From: Chlamydomonas sphaeroides
Taxonomy: Eukaryota > Chlorophyta > Chlorophyceae > Chlamydomonadales > Chlamydomonadaceae
DNA: 43,300 nt
Assembly: GCA_001662425.1 (NCBI GenBank)
Contig: BDDC01000179.1
Span: 1 to 43,300, forward strand
Reading direction: 5' to 3'
A program made the translations under genes and the position numbers. This document shows positions 11,101-20,779 of this stretch, in pieces; within the stretch, counting starts at the first letter, position 1, and the number at the start of each line of letters is the position of its first letter. The notes under the pieces were generated by a model, which did no database searches, was not told the DNA's origin, and saw only the letters and a list, made by a program, of their open reading frames with translations.

Positions 11101-14100
11101 CCACGGCCAAGCAGGTGGGCCGCCCCGCGCAATGGACCCGCTCCTTGGCTCAGGTCGCTGCGGCTTGCAATCGAGCCATCTAACGGTGTAAGGGCTGGCC
11201 TTGATCGCATGGCAATCATCACCGCACTTCCTACGATGGCGAGCTCTACACCATTCACATACGTGGTAGTTGACACATCTTCCGCCCCTTGCGCGCAGGT
11301 CAAGGGCGAGCTGGCCTGGATCGACCTGGTCAAGCGCACCAACGCCCCCCTGGCCGAGTTCCGGCCGGAGAAGCAGCTGCTCTTCGCGTGAGCGCCGCCC
11401 GGCCGTGCCGCGTGCACCAGCAGCATGCCGAGGCTGGCCGGCTTGCTCGGCAGCAGCAGCAGCAGCAGCAGGAGCAGGAGCACCGCCTCCCCACCCTAGT
11501 GAGCCTGCACCGGCTCTAGAGCACCGTCCGTGTGAAGCCCCACTCCGTCCCTTTCTCCGCCTTGTATCCCCACTGGGGCCCCACCCGCCCGCCACCCACC
11601 CAACCGCAGGACGTACCAGAGGCTGCTGCGCGCCGCCAACGCCATCGACTTCAACGGTGCGTGGTTGGCTGCGGCGCTTTCCCCCCTTCTCCGCATCCCA
11701 AGCCGCTCCTGGGCCGCTGCGTGCTGTCGTGCCGCCCCAAGCTCCCGTCCGCTCCAAGCGGGGCCCGGTAGCCGCCCGGCTGCTCGCTTGCGTGGTGCCT
11801 GCGGGCCCCTCTCCTCTCCCGGCCGCTGTGGAGGGTTTGCGCGGGTGCCGGCGTGCTGCCAACATCGCCGCTGACCTCCGTCGCTGCTGCTGACGCCCGT
11901 CCGCCGCGCAGACATGCTGGTCATGGTCATGGAGCTGATCAGGGTGGGCTGCAGGATAGCGCAACCTCTATATGCTATATATGTTGTAATGGACATATTC
12001 TATCTGACATGTACGGTACCAGGCAACTGCTGGCTAGCCGAGCCTGTGCTGCGAGTAGGTACAGACGTGGCATCCCGGGTGTGGTTACGCCGCTGACTGT
12101 GGGCCGGGGCCCCCCAAAGTGCGCCCTGGGAGTCGCGCGCCGCCTTGCCTGCTGGCGACAGGACCGGGGGGTGGACGGTATGTTGTACCGCCCATGTTCC
12201 GTTTCTGTGTGCCTCTCGATCGCGCAGGACCCATCAAAGCCGTGGATCATCCGCAACTTGCGCAAGCGGTGCGTGCAGGGGAGGGCTCGGCGCTCTGGCC
12301 CTGCCTGGGGAGGGGCCCGTCACGGCGCGAGCGTCCCTGCCAACACGTTGGCAATCACGGCAGACGCCTCCTCTTCGGGTTTAAGCTAGAGCTGGACTAA
12401 TGCAAACTTCAACCCCGCTACGTACCGTCGACGCAAGCTTTGGATTTCCTTGATCATCGTCATTTGCCTCCACCCCAGCCACCAGCACCTGCTGGTATAC
12501 GATTTCCAGCTTCAGCTCGCCGCATACATATTGATCCCATCATGAGTATCGACGTATGATATGACATCTGTCATTACCCGCCCCATATCCTCCGCAGCCA
12601 CCAGTACCTGCTGGTGGACGAGTTCCAGGACAGCGCCATGGTGCAGGTGCGGCCGGGGATGGGATGGGATGGGATGGGACGGCACGGCACGGCACGGCAC
12701 GGCACGGCACAGCACGGCATGGCATAATAAGAATAAGGCGGCGCGGACGGAGGCCTTCAAGCCCAGGCATTCATCGCCGGGTGGGCCAGCTGCCGGCGCG
12801 CCCCCCGTGCTTGCAACCCACACACGGGTATGTGTTTATTATTACGAACACGCAGGCGCCGCCGCTTGCCCAGATAATCAGGAGCGAGGAGCTGTTGGAG
12901 TGGCAGCTCACCTCCTCCCTGGGCACGCCAACACGTATATGCACGCATACCCACGCCTCCCCCTGCCCCGCCCATCGGTCCCCCCCTCCGTCCCCCCCCT
13001 CGTGCCCAACCACCGTCCCCAAACCCCGCCAGGTGGAGCTGGTGGAGCTGCTGCTGGGCGGCAGCGGCCGCGTCACGGTGGTCGGCGACGACGCGCAGTC
13101 CATATACCGCTTCCGCGGCTCGGAGCCCAACGTGTTCCGGGTGAGCGGGCGCAGGCCGCGAGCTCCTGCCGGCGCCCGCCCCTGCCCACGCCTGGCGCTT
13201 GCCCGTGCTGCCGATCGCGTGCGTCCGCGGATGTCGCACTCACGACCGGCAGTCCCTCAGGGCCCCTTCCGCTCTCCCGGGACGCGCGCAACCGCCCTGG
13301 GTACTGAGCCCCGGCCCCACCTCACCACAAGTGGTTGGGCCCTTATGCCTCCTGCAGATCGCCCACCTGCCACACGAGGCATGCCGCGCATCGCGGCCCC
13401 CACCTCCACTCCCTGCCCCGCCCACCCTCTGCCTCAGATCTTCCGGGACCTGCACGAGGCCGAGGGCCTGGGCGAGACCCTGCTGGAGCTCAACTACCGC
13501 AGCCGACCCAAGATCCTGCGCATTGGGGAGGCGGTGCTGCGGGTGAGGGCAATGCGCGGGTGGGGGCAATGCGCGAGTGGGGGCAGGCCGGGGCAGGGGG
13601 CAGGGGCGGTGCTGCGGCGGCGCCCCGTGACGCCTGTGGACTGCGCAAAGGCAGCCGGTGCTGGGGCTGCCGCACGTGGGAGCAGGCCAGGGGTGGGCAG
13701 GCCAGGGGCGGCACCCGCTGGCTGGTTCGGCGCGACTCCGGCAGCCCCTCGCCGTGCGCCCGGCCCTGCATCCCACCGGACGCCGTCTCCGGCCCCGTAT
13801 GACGCGCCTCCTGCTGCCATGCTGCTGCCTGCCCGCTCGCGCTGACCGCAGGACGCCACCCGCGGCAACCTGGCGGGCGTGACCGAGAAGGCGCTGGTGC
13901 CGGTCAAGGACGACAACGACACCAAGGCTAGGAGGGGTTGGGGTGGGGGAGGGGAGGCGGGTGTAGGGTGGTGGGGTGGTTGCTCAGCGGGTATGGTTAT
14001 GGCGCTGTCCCCTGCCCCGACGCCTGGCGCCTACTTCGTGGTGCTCGTACGGATCCCCTCTTCTAGCCCCAAACCCCCTTCCCCTTCCCCCATTCCAGCC

Positions 14101-17100
14101 CCGCAAGTGCTCTTCAGAAGGGGCCGGGGCCGGGACTGCTGTGGGGTGCTCCATGCTGGCCCCTGGCCGCCATGGCGCTCCATGCTGCCCCCCTGGCCGC
14201 CCACCGCCCCGGCCCGCAGGTGCTCTTCATCCAGGCGGGGGCGCCCGAGGACGAGGCAGAGGCCATCGCGGAGGAGGCGGAGCGCCTGCACACAGAGGTG
14301 GGAGGGGCGGGGGATTGAGAGCGGCGCGGGGTGCCTTTTCCTCCCACAAACACTGGAACACTCTCTCCGTGCGTTCCTCACCCCTGACACCCCCTCCCGC
14401 CACCCTTTCCGCCCCTCCCAGGCCGGCATGGAGTACGGCGGCATGGCGGTGCTGTTCCGCTGCTTCAAGCTGGTCGGCATGAAGACGCACGCCTGCCTGC
14501 AGGCAAGGGACCCGCCCGGGGGTGTGGGGGAGGGCCCTGGCTGGGCCGCAGCATGCCGCCGCCGCCAACAACAACAACAACAACAGCAGCAACAACAACT
14601 ACACAACAACAGCAACAACAACGACAACAACAACAACGACAACAACAACAACGACAACAACAACAACGACAACAACAACAACAACGACAACAACAACAAC
14701 GACAACAACAACAACGACAACAACAACGGCAGCTTGGCCCAGCGGCCACAAGGGGACGTACGGCTGCAGCCATGCTAAGCCCCTCCGGGGGGTTGCGGGG
14801 AGGAGGGCCGCGGGCAGGCGCCGCGGCCGCAAGGGCGGCAGCTCAGTGTCCTCTGGCTGCCGCCGCCCCGGAGAGTGCCGGCGATGCTCGCTGCCGCGTG
14901 CCCCTTGCCTGATGCCAGCCCGCTGCCGCTGTCTTGCCCTGCTGTCCCCCTCTCCCCCCAGAACGCGCTCCGCGCCCGCGGCATCCCCTTCGTGCTCGTG
15001 CGCGACAGGAGCGTCTTCGAGCGCGCAGAGGTACGCGCCAGCCCGCTCCCTGCCGCCGGGCTTCCAACGATCTTCACCTACTCCCTCAACGCATGGCACA
15101 AAGACAACCGCCGTGTTGTACCTCACCTCCCCGCAGGTGCAGGACACGCTGGCCTACCTCAAGCTGGCGCTCAACCCCAGCGACGACGCCGCCTTCAGCC
15201 GCGTCTTCAACACGCCCCCTCGGCGCCTAGGCGACACTAAGGCGCGCTTCTACTGCGGGCTCATGGAGGCGCAGGTGGGCTTGGCGGCGCGGGGCGGGGG
15301 GAAAGGGTTCGTGTCGTGTCGTGTTCGTGTCTGCGGGCTCATGGAGGCGCAGGTGGGGCCACTGCGTGTGAGTGGGGGGCCACTGCGGCGGGCCGCGTGT
15401 ACACACACATTCTCCCTTGTGTTGGTTTTGTATTACTATTATACTGATACTTATACCTGAACACACACCGGACACCGCTCATGGGCTCATGGAGGCGTAG
15501 GTGGGGCGGGGGCCGGCGGGGAAGGGCGCGTGTCGTGTCAGGGGGGCTGCACCGGCTGCGGCTGAGGTACGCACAGCAGGCGCGTACTGTGGCGCAACGC
15601 CGGTAGCGCAGCCGGACTCGCTGGAGGAAGCAGTGCAGCCGTCCATCGTAACACTGCATGCGGTACATGACATGTCGCGGTCTGTCGCGCGCTATGGTTA
15701 CTTAAACGGATGTGATCCGTGGCCGCAGGAGACGCTCGACCGGCGGCGTCACGAGCGCGAGCTGCGGGCCTCCATCGCCGCCGCCTCGGCCGCCGCCGCC
15801 GCGGCGTCCGGCCGGCCCGGCGACGCGCCCTTCCTGCAGCCGCCCCTGCTGCCGGGCTCCGGCGCCCGGCCGCCCGAGCACAGCCTGTACGGCCTCTGCT
15901 GCACGGCTGTGGTGGGCGGCGAGCTGGGGGAGTGGGCGGAGCGTCGGAGGCGGCGGCGCAGGCGGCCGAGGCGCTGCGGGGCTGGGAGCTGACGGCCATG
16001 CAGCGCAACGGCGCCAGGGAGCTGGTGCAGGTGCGTGCGCATGTGCATGGGAGCTTGGGAGGGGGCTGGGTGGTGGCAGGGGTCCTGCGCCATGGGCCGG
16101 CACCGCCCCGTTGTGCCGCGCGCAAGACCACAGCTAGGGAGCAGGTGCAGGCGCGCGCCTGTGTGGGGCGGGCGGTGGGAGACGGGTGGGCAGGGGCGCT
16201 GCCATGAGGCCTGACTCGGCCTGGTTGATGTGTCTGGCGCGCGTCTCTCGCTTGGCAATGTGCGTGACGGGTGAAGGACGGGGCGGGGGTGCGCGCCTCG
16301 GGCTGAGCGCAGCGTGTGGCGGCTTGGGGCCAAACTGGCCGCGCCAGCCGCAACGCCTGCACCAGCCTCCTTGTCTTGCTTCCATCGTCCTCCCCGCCTG
16401 CACCCCACCCGCAGCTGGTGGAGCAGCTGCGCTCCGAGCTGTGGCAGCTGGGCCCCGCTGGAGCCATCGCGCGCATCCTGCAGCTCACCGCCTACGTGGC
16501 CTGGTGGCGCGGGCGGAAGGCCAACAAGGACAAGCAGGTGCGGACCCCCGGGGGGAAGCAGGGGCTTGCTGGGTTGCTGTCGCGGTATCAAAATGCAACA
16601 CAGTCTTGGCCACATCCTCTTGCTGTGCCGGACAAGCAGGTGCGGGCCCGGAAGCACACATCGGACAACCGGTACTCTGTTACGACCCTAAAATCACATA
16701 TGCATGCTAGGTTGTGGTAGCGAGCATGAGGCTTGAGGTTGCTGTCGCGGGAGGAAACTGCAAGGCAGTCTTGGCCGTTACCTCTTAACAATGTGCCGGC
16801 CGCTGCACAACGCCCCGGATTTGGATTCCGGTGAACCCTCGATCAGGCGGCGGACGCGGCGGAGGCGATGGCGCTGTCGCCGGGCGGCGTGGCGCGGGCG
16901 GGCGCCAAGGCCACGGAGGAGGCTGTGAGAGCGCAGGTGAGTCCGCGAGTGTGGACCGGGTGGGGGCCCGGGGAGCTGTGTGCCAGGCCTTGGTGGGGCC
17001 CACGAGGCCACCCAGGCGCAGGTGGGGCCAGGTGAGTAGAGGGCGGTGAGCAGGGGCACAACCATTGTGAGGCGGCGTGGGTGCACGGCGTCGGGAGAGG

Positions 17101-20100
17101 TGCTCGGACTGACGACCGGCGGGCACTGGCTTGTTCCAAGCCCTGCGCGGGGAGGGCTCTGTCGCGACCCCACGTGTTGCCATCAACAGGGGAGAGCGCA
17201 CTTCTTCACCATATCCCAACCCAAGCCAACCCACCCAACCCCCGTAGGACTCCGACCTAGACACGGACGAGGAGGACGACGCCGAGGCGGCGGGGGCGGG
17301 GGCGGGGCCATCCGCCGCAGCGGGGCTGGTGTGCTCGGGCCAGCAGCTTTGCGAGGGTCCAGGCTGATCTGCCGCCGCTGTCGCTCGGGCTCTTCATAGG
17401 CGACACTAAAGACGTACTTGCTATGGTGATCGTGATGCCCCTGGAACCCGCGCCGGACAGGCCGCCGGCGGTCCGTCGTCGCCTTTCAGCACTCCTGTCA
17501 AGCGCCGGCGGGATCCCGCGGCGCGGCAGCGCAGGGCGGGCGACAGCGATGACGAGGAGGAGGGTGGCGAAGAGGACGAAGAGGAGGAGGACGGCGGCGA
17601 GGACAGCGCGGACGAAGAGGACGAAATGGGCGAGGAGGAGGGGGAGGGTGCGGAGCCGCTGCCTCCGGGCATCGCGGAGGAGCCGCAGCGGCTCGAGTCC
17701 CAGGCGCAGGGCGTCATGGGGCTGAAGGCGCTACACACGGTGAGCTTGGCGGGGGGCTTGCGCCAGGGGTACAGTGTGCTACGTGCGGTGAGCTTGGCAG
17801 CGGAGCAGGAGCTGTGGGCGGGGGAGCCGAGGGGGGCCCGGCAGGGCTTGCGGCTCAGGCTGCGATCCCCATGTGTCGGGGATTGTCGGGGCTTGACAAC
17901 GTGCGCCCCCACAACTGCCCCGGACTGTGAGCATGCGGTGGTCATGCAGCGGTGCGGCCATGCCACTCACGCCCCCGGACTGCCCCGCTGCTGGCCGGCT
18001 GCTGCAGGAGGCGCTGCGCTTCGGCGCCAGGTGGACGCTGCCCGGCGCCGCGGCGGCGCCCTTCCCGCACGCCGAGGAGGAGCAGCCGCAGCCGCCCGCC
18101 GGCCCGGGGGACGCGCCGGGAGGCGCGGCCGCCGCCGAGCAGCAGCGCGCCGAGCAGGGCGCGGGGTCCGGGTCGGCGCCTGGCCACCGGGTGCCGGAGC
18201 TGTTCCAGCTGGCAGCGCGCACCATCCTGCACTCGTTCTCCGGGGAGCAGATTCTGGTGAGTGAAGGGCGGCCCTTGGCGTGTGCAGACAGGCAGCGCGC
18301 GTGCGCTTGTCCCAAGCTGCCATGCGTTCCTTCGCTTCCTTGCGCAACGGCCTGCTCACGCCCTCGACCATCAACACCCAACGGCTCACCCACCAAACCC
18401 ACCGCGAAATCCCACACCCGCAGGACGCCATGGCCCGCAGCTGCCCCCGCTCCGGGCTGCCGCTGCTGACCCCCTGTGTGGCAGAGCAGCTGTACGGCGA
18501 GCTGCGGAGGGGGCCGCTCGTGCTGCGCGACTTCCTCGCCCACATCTGCCTCTCCGAAAAGTGAGCTGCGCTGCTGCCCTTGCTTGGATGTGGAGAATGC
18601 AGAGCGGGTGGCGTCCTGCTCGTGTGGATGGGTGTTGGTGCCTTGGGTCATGGTAGAAACTCCGCACGGCCACCACGAACGCAGTTGATGCATGGCAACC
18701 AGGGGCTGGGGTGGGCGAGAAGAGCCAGCCCGACCGCCCCTTGTGGATGCGTACGGGCATGAGGGGTGACGCTGGATGCTCCGGATGCCGCGCAGGGAGG
18801 TGGAGTCGGGCGGAGCCGCGTCCTCCGCCGCCGCGTCCGCTCGCCGGCCGGCGGTCACCATCAGTGAGCCGCCGTGCGGGATGCTGGCACGCTAGCGGGC
18901 TCCTTGCGTCTGCGCTCCATAACCGGCGCATGGTATGCCGCCCCAGCAGGTTTCCGTTTCTGTTTCCTTTCGTAATCTCTCTCTCTCCAAGCCTTGCGTG
19001 TTCCCCATGCTACCTTCTGTCCGCCCTGCAGCCGACGCGTCCGCCGCCCCCGGCCTGCCCCGTGCCGATTCCCATCCGCCCACCCCTGCCGGCCCCGATC
19101 AGGCACCATCCACGCCGCCAAGGGCCTCGAGTGGCCGGCCGTGTTCGTGGCGCGCTGGTCCGCCGGCTACCTGCCCACCATCCCACGCATGGACCAGGTG
19201 GGCTAGGAGGGGCTGGGGGGCTCCGGCACACACCGGAATGGGCGGCGTTGCCGTGCCCGCTCCCGGCTGGCGCACAGCTACCCTGCGCTGCGCTCCCGAC
19301 CCATCACCTCCACCCTGCCCGACAACCTGAGCACGGGCGCGCACGGACCAGGTAGGGGCCACGCATCACACGCTCGCGAGGCCCCGGCATGTCATCGATG
19401 CAACGCTGCTGCGCCTGCTCCTGGTCCGTGCTGGCGGGCTGGGGGCCCGCTGGCGCTCACTGGTCCTGCGCTGCACACCCGCACGTTGCACACCTCCCGG
19501 GGTGGTACTCTGTTTCGACCCTAACAGTTGAACACCTGCACGTCGCACCCCTCCCCCCGCCCCGCACACACGGGTCGTGCTTACTGTATGTCCTTATTTC
19601 TGAACACACCCTCCGCCCTCCGACCCGCACACACACGCGCGCCTCGTGTGGAGGCAGGGCGTGCTGCAGCGCCTGCGCGACCGCGGCGTATCCGAGGAGG
19701 ACATCCAGCGGTGCGTGTGTGATGTGTGCATGGGTGGGGGGGAAGTAGTGGGGAAGAGGGTTGGGGTGGCTGCGTGGGTGTGCCCGTGGCTGCCTGTGTG
19801 TGCGCCGAGGGGGAGGAGAAAGCCAGCGCAAGGGGTTGAGACAGGGTGTGGTCAGTGCGAGGGGCCGCCGAGGGGGACAGGCGGGTCAGCAGGTGGCCCC
19901 CCCCCGGGGGCGCGAGCCGGTGCCACTACCGCTCAACTTGGCACCGGTCGGACTGCATGTGCCCCATTCCCGGGGGCCGAGCTGCTGCCGCTGCCGCTCA
20001 GTTTGGCACTGGTCAGACGGCAGCCGGGTGCCTTCATCCACACGCAGGGCTGAGCAGGAGGACCAGGAGGAGCACGCCAAGGTGCGCTCGATGGCGGGGA

Positions 20101-20779
20101 CCACGTGCGGCGTCGTGTCAGCTTGACACATGTTGTGGTGGAATGCCAAAAGCATGTCGACGCACCCAGGCCTCCGCGCAGCACCGCGCGCGAGCCGCCC
20201 TCGCTCTCGAGGCGTGGCCCTTGGCGTGCCGTGCCCATGCCGCCGCCCGCCCTCCCCGCCCCGTTGACCCTCGGGCGCTGCCCCCAATGCCCCACTGCCC
20301 GCCTGGCCGCAGGAGGAGCGGCGCCTCGCCCATGTGGCGGTCACCCGCGCCATGGAGCGCCTCATCGTCACCTCCATTCGGTGAGGCACCGGCGGGCGGC
20401 CGGGCGCAGAAGGCGTGAGGCCGATCAGCCCACCGCATGCACCCGCGGGTTGCTGCGCCCTTGGTCCTGGCGCCAGCCCCTTTAGGTTGTGCGCCCGTGT
20501 AGGGCCCGGCGGGTTTGGGGCGCCCGTTCCTCCCCTGACCCCCGACCGCTGTGCCAGCTGTGCGTGCTTGTCTGACAGCCCCACCTTCCCCCCGTCCCCC
20601 GCCCCCTACCTCCCCCTCCCGCCACCAGGGTGCACCAGGTGCAGGGCCAGGCCCACGAGGTGGCGCCCTCCTCCATCCAGCTGCCGCCCGACGCCGCGCT
20701 GGTGGAGGTGCGGAAGCTGCCGCGCAGCGGGCGCGAGGCCGAGCTGCTGGCGCAGGTGCGGGATCAGCGGCAACCATAG
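5155..20779 (+). CDS. UvrD/Rep-type (SRS2/PARI-like) ATP-dependent DNA helicase with N-terminal PIP box, 38 exons
   Basis: SF1A 3'-5' DNA helicase of about 1,927 residues, predicted nuclear. Exons: 5155-5526, 5735-5811, 5875-7571, 7756-7798, 8167-8228, 8402-8427, 8758-8890, 9147-9220, 9579-9707, 10027-10087, 10206-10311, 10525-10792, 11021-11114, 11299-11387, 11610-11656, 11912-11943, 12228-12268, 12598-12646, 13033-13140, 13438-13542, 13852-13926, 14220-14297, 14422-14502, 14962-15030, 15137-15274, 15729-16030, 16415-16537, 16847-16936, 17248-17328, 17461-17739, 18008-18256, 18424-18560, 18796-18863, 19103-19197, 19658-19710, 20048-20081, 20313-20380, 20629-20779. Motifs in order: QRSISNFF (14-21), LNERQRQ (about 709-715), Walker A AGAGTGKT (about 729), ITFTNKAA (about 760), TFHSW (about 793), LLVDEFQDS (about 1121), VGDDAQSIYRFRG (about 1147), LELNYRS (about 1186), TIHAAKGLEW (about 1796), EERRLAHVAVTRA (about 1856). 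Order and spacing fit UvrD/SRS2 except for long insertions. Two reading-frame breaks (exons 3 and 26) may be assembly indels. Exon 2 could instead begin at 5625. The SRS2/PARI assignment is an inference. Confidence 0.85.
5194..5217 (+). other. PIP box (PCNA-interacting motif) in helicase exon 1
   Basis: Residues 14-21 read QRSISNFF, an exact match to the canonical PIP pattern Q-x-x-[ILM]-x-x-[FY]-[FY], followed by AKSPSK. Lys and Pro residues flank it, and a long disordered Pro/Ala/Gln tail comes next. Extreme N-terminal PIP boxes of this form are known in MSH6 and DNA ligase I. Srs2 and PARI have their PCNA-binding motifs at the C-terminus. Confidence 0.75.
5735..5811 (+). other. Cys-rich segment, helicase exon 2
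   Basis: The phase-consistent reading is SRCRQPCTCQLRISSTLETTGCQKG, joined across the intron to YQRLCGDM. The cysteines are spaced C-x3-C-x-C-x12-C-x7-C, which could bind a metal, but I recognise no named zinc finger. The alternative start of this exon (acceptor at 5625, reading VEPMEHAS) ends out of phase with exon 3. Confidence 0.35.
5875..7571 (+). other. Low-complexity Pro/Gln/Ala/Trp exon of the helicase with a frame switch
   Basis: This long exon encodes a disordered region with repeated WQPP, WRPP and RWQPPG motifs and Gln runs, ending with the helicase entry sequence SKGLNERQRQ. From 5875 to about 6700 the plausible coding frame is one register, and from about 6700 to 7571 it is another. 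WQPP motifs occur in both, overlapping near 6700-6725. Either one base is miscalled there or a short intron exists; a GT at about 6630 and an AG at about 6721 would give one of about 92 nt. Confidence 0.6.
8641..8692 (+). repeat. Ghost copy of the acceptor and start of helicase exon 7 (motif Ia region)
   Basis: The sequence repeats the 3' end of the intron and the start of the exon carrying TNKAAAEVRD. Shared blocks are CCTGCCTCT, GCAGCA and AAGGCGGCGGCC, lying 103-113 bp upstream of the true exon at 8758. The AG is kept but the reading frame has decayed. Confidence 0.65.
9463..9570 (+). repeat. About 25-bp tandem repeat in a helicase intron
   Basis: Four to five copies of a unit built around CCCCTCGCCTGTGGTCCCGC sit directly upstream of the acceptor for the exon at 9579. 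They supply a long pyrimidine-rich tract. Confidence 0.85.
9717..9772 (+). repeat. GGGGCT-type repeat in a helicase intron
   Basis: About eight imperfect GGGGCT/GGGACT units follow a donor directly. The plus strand, and therefore the transcript, has many runs of three or four G and could form G-quadruplexes. Confidence 0.8.
12477..12516 (+). repeat. Ghost copy of helicase exon 18 (motif II, DEFQDS)
   Basis: Reads AG then HQHLLVYDFQLQ, against AG then HQYLLVDEFQDS in the true exon at 12598, 119 bp downstream. The DE of the Walker B motif is lost in the copy, so it could not make an active enzyme. The AG and pyrimidine tract remain. Confidence 0.75.
12657..12726 (+). repeat. Pentanucleotide repeats GGGAT and GGCAC
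   Basis: Four GGGAT units run into about eight GGCAC or closely related units, just after the donor of the motif II exon. It is an intronic microsatellite. Confidence 0.85.
14101..14141 (+). repeat. Ghost copy of the start of helicase exon 22
   Basis: The sequence GTGCTCTTCA and the following G-rich stretch repeat the first bases of the true exon at 14220 (VLFIQAGAPED), 113 bp upstream. The AG has moved by one base, in GCAAG. A second small repeat, GCTCCATGCTG, occurs twice between the copy and the exon. Confidence 0.65.
14503..14508 (+). other. GC-AG intron donor after helicase exon 23
   Basis: The exon ends CTGCAG and the intron starts GCAAGG, which matches the known GC-AG donor consensus. 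A second likely GC donor, with a weaker context (AAG then GCTAGG), follows exon 21 at 13926. No GT donor near 13926 gives the right phase. Confidence 0.6.
14566..14728 (+). repeat. AAC/ACG trinucleotide-type microsatellite in a helicase intron
   Basis: About 160 bp of AAC units interrupted at regular intervals by AACG, forming a higher-order repeat of about 15 bp. It lies between exons 23 and 24. In one frame it reads as a long polythreonine and in another as Gln/Arg, but it is flanked by a GC donor and a clear acceptor, so I call it intronic. Confidence 0.9.
15323..15505 (+). repeat. Two ghost copies of the end of helicase exon 25 with donor
   Basis: The exon end GGGCTCATGGAGGCGCAG, followed by GTGGG, ends at 15274. 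It recurs ending at 15352 (offset 78) and, with one change to GCGTAG, at 15500 (offset 226). The intronic GTGTCGTGTC block is repeated along with it. The first ghost has a donor identical to the true one. Confidence 0.8.
15926..15930 (+). other. Apparent one-base frame break in helicase exon 26
   Basis: The exon reads in one frame up to CCTAVVGGEL and in the next from GGVGGASEAAAQAAEALRGWEL. One extra G in this five-G run would restore a single frame, and the exon would then be 303 nt (it is 302), matching the phase-0 exons on both sides. An assembly indel is the simplest reading; a real frameshift is possible. Confidence 0.6.
16128..16160 (+). repeat. Ghost copy of the end of helicase exon 26
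   Basis: The sequence GGGAGCAGGTGCAGG copies the true exon end GGGAGCTGGTGCAGG, whose junction is at 16030. Offset is 120 bp. The donor has changed from GTGCGTGCGC to GCGCGCGCCT. The following G-rich intron sequence is also partly repeated. Confidence 0.6.
16569..16800 (+). repeat. Repeat-built intron with ghost donor, helicase intron after exon 27
   Basis: The exon end plus donor GACAAGCAGGTGCGG (junction 16537) is repeated exactly with its junction at 16639. A separate unit starting GGTTGCTGTCGCGG and ending TGTGCCGG occurs at 16569-16630 and again, diverged, at 16737-16800. A copy of a dispersed repeat lies between them at about 16671. Confidence 0.7.
16671..16712 (+). repeat. Dispersed short repeat, copy 1
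   Basis: Begins GGTACTCTGTTACGACCC and is AT-rich compared with its surroundings. It matches copies at 19501, 29727 and 32987-32951 (reverse). All four lie in introns. Confidence 0.5.
17396..17445 (+). repeat. Dispersed partial copy of helicase exon 25 in a later intron
   Basis: TAGGCGACACTAA matches exactly 13 bases of exon 25 (at about 15228), and the following bases are a decayed copy of the exon. The copy is about 2.2 kb from its source, unlike the local ghosts. Confidence 0.45.
17461..17739 (+). other. Acidic insertion exon of the helicase
   Basis: Encodes TPVKRRRDPAARQRR followed by a strongly acidic run of about 45 residues rich in Glu and Asp (from about SDDEEEG to GEEEGEG), then QAQGVMGLKALHT. 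With the acidic exon at 17248-17328 it forms a long charged insertion between motif IV and motif V. The acceptor before 17461 has a weak pyrimidine tract. Confidence 0.6.
17776..17797 (+). repeat. Ghost copy of the donor of helicase exon 30
   Basis: GCTACGTGCGGTGAGCTTGG repeats the true junction sequence (GCTACACACG then GTGAGCTTGG) 48 bp downstream. The GTGAGC donor is intact in both. Confidence 0.65.
19501..19536 (+). repeat. Dispersed short repeat, copy 2
   Basis: Begins GGTGGTACTCTGTTTCGACC and continues CTAACAGTTGAAC. It lies in the helicase intron between motif V and the next exon. It is the longest match to the copy at 29727. Confidence 0.55.

Noticed and set aside
12477..12516. The motif II ghost as a true alternative helicase exon
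   Set aside because: It lacks a usable donor and would replace DEFQDS with YDFQLQ, removing catalytic residues. Kept as a ghost only.
14522..15460. Long polythreonine or polyglutamine open frames over the AAC repeat
   Set aside because: They arise from a microsatellite inside an intron bounded by exon 23 and exon 24, whose spliced product matches UvrD helicases.
19279..19350. A possible helicase exon after motif V (YPALRSRPITSTLPDN)
   Set aside because: It ends in a donor-like CAG/GTAGGG and looks coding, but no acceptor gives a phase that fits both neighbours. Left out of the model.
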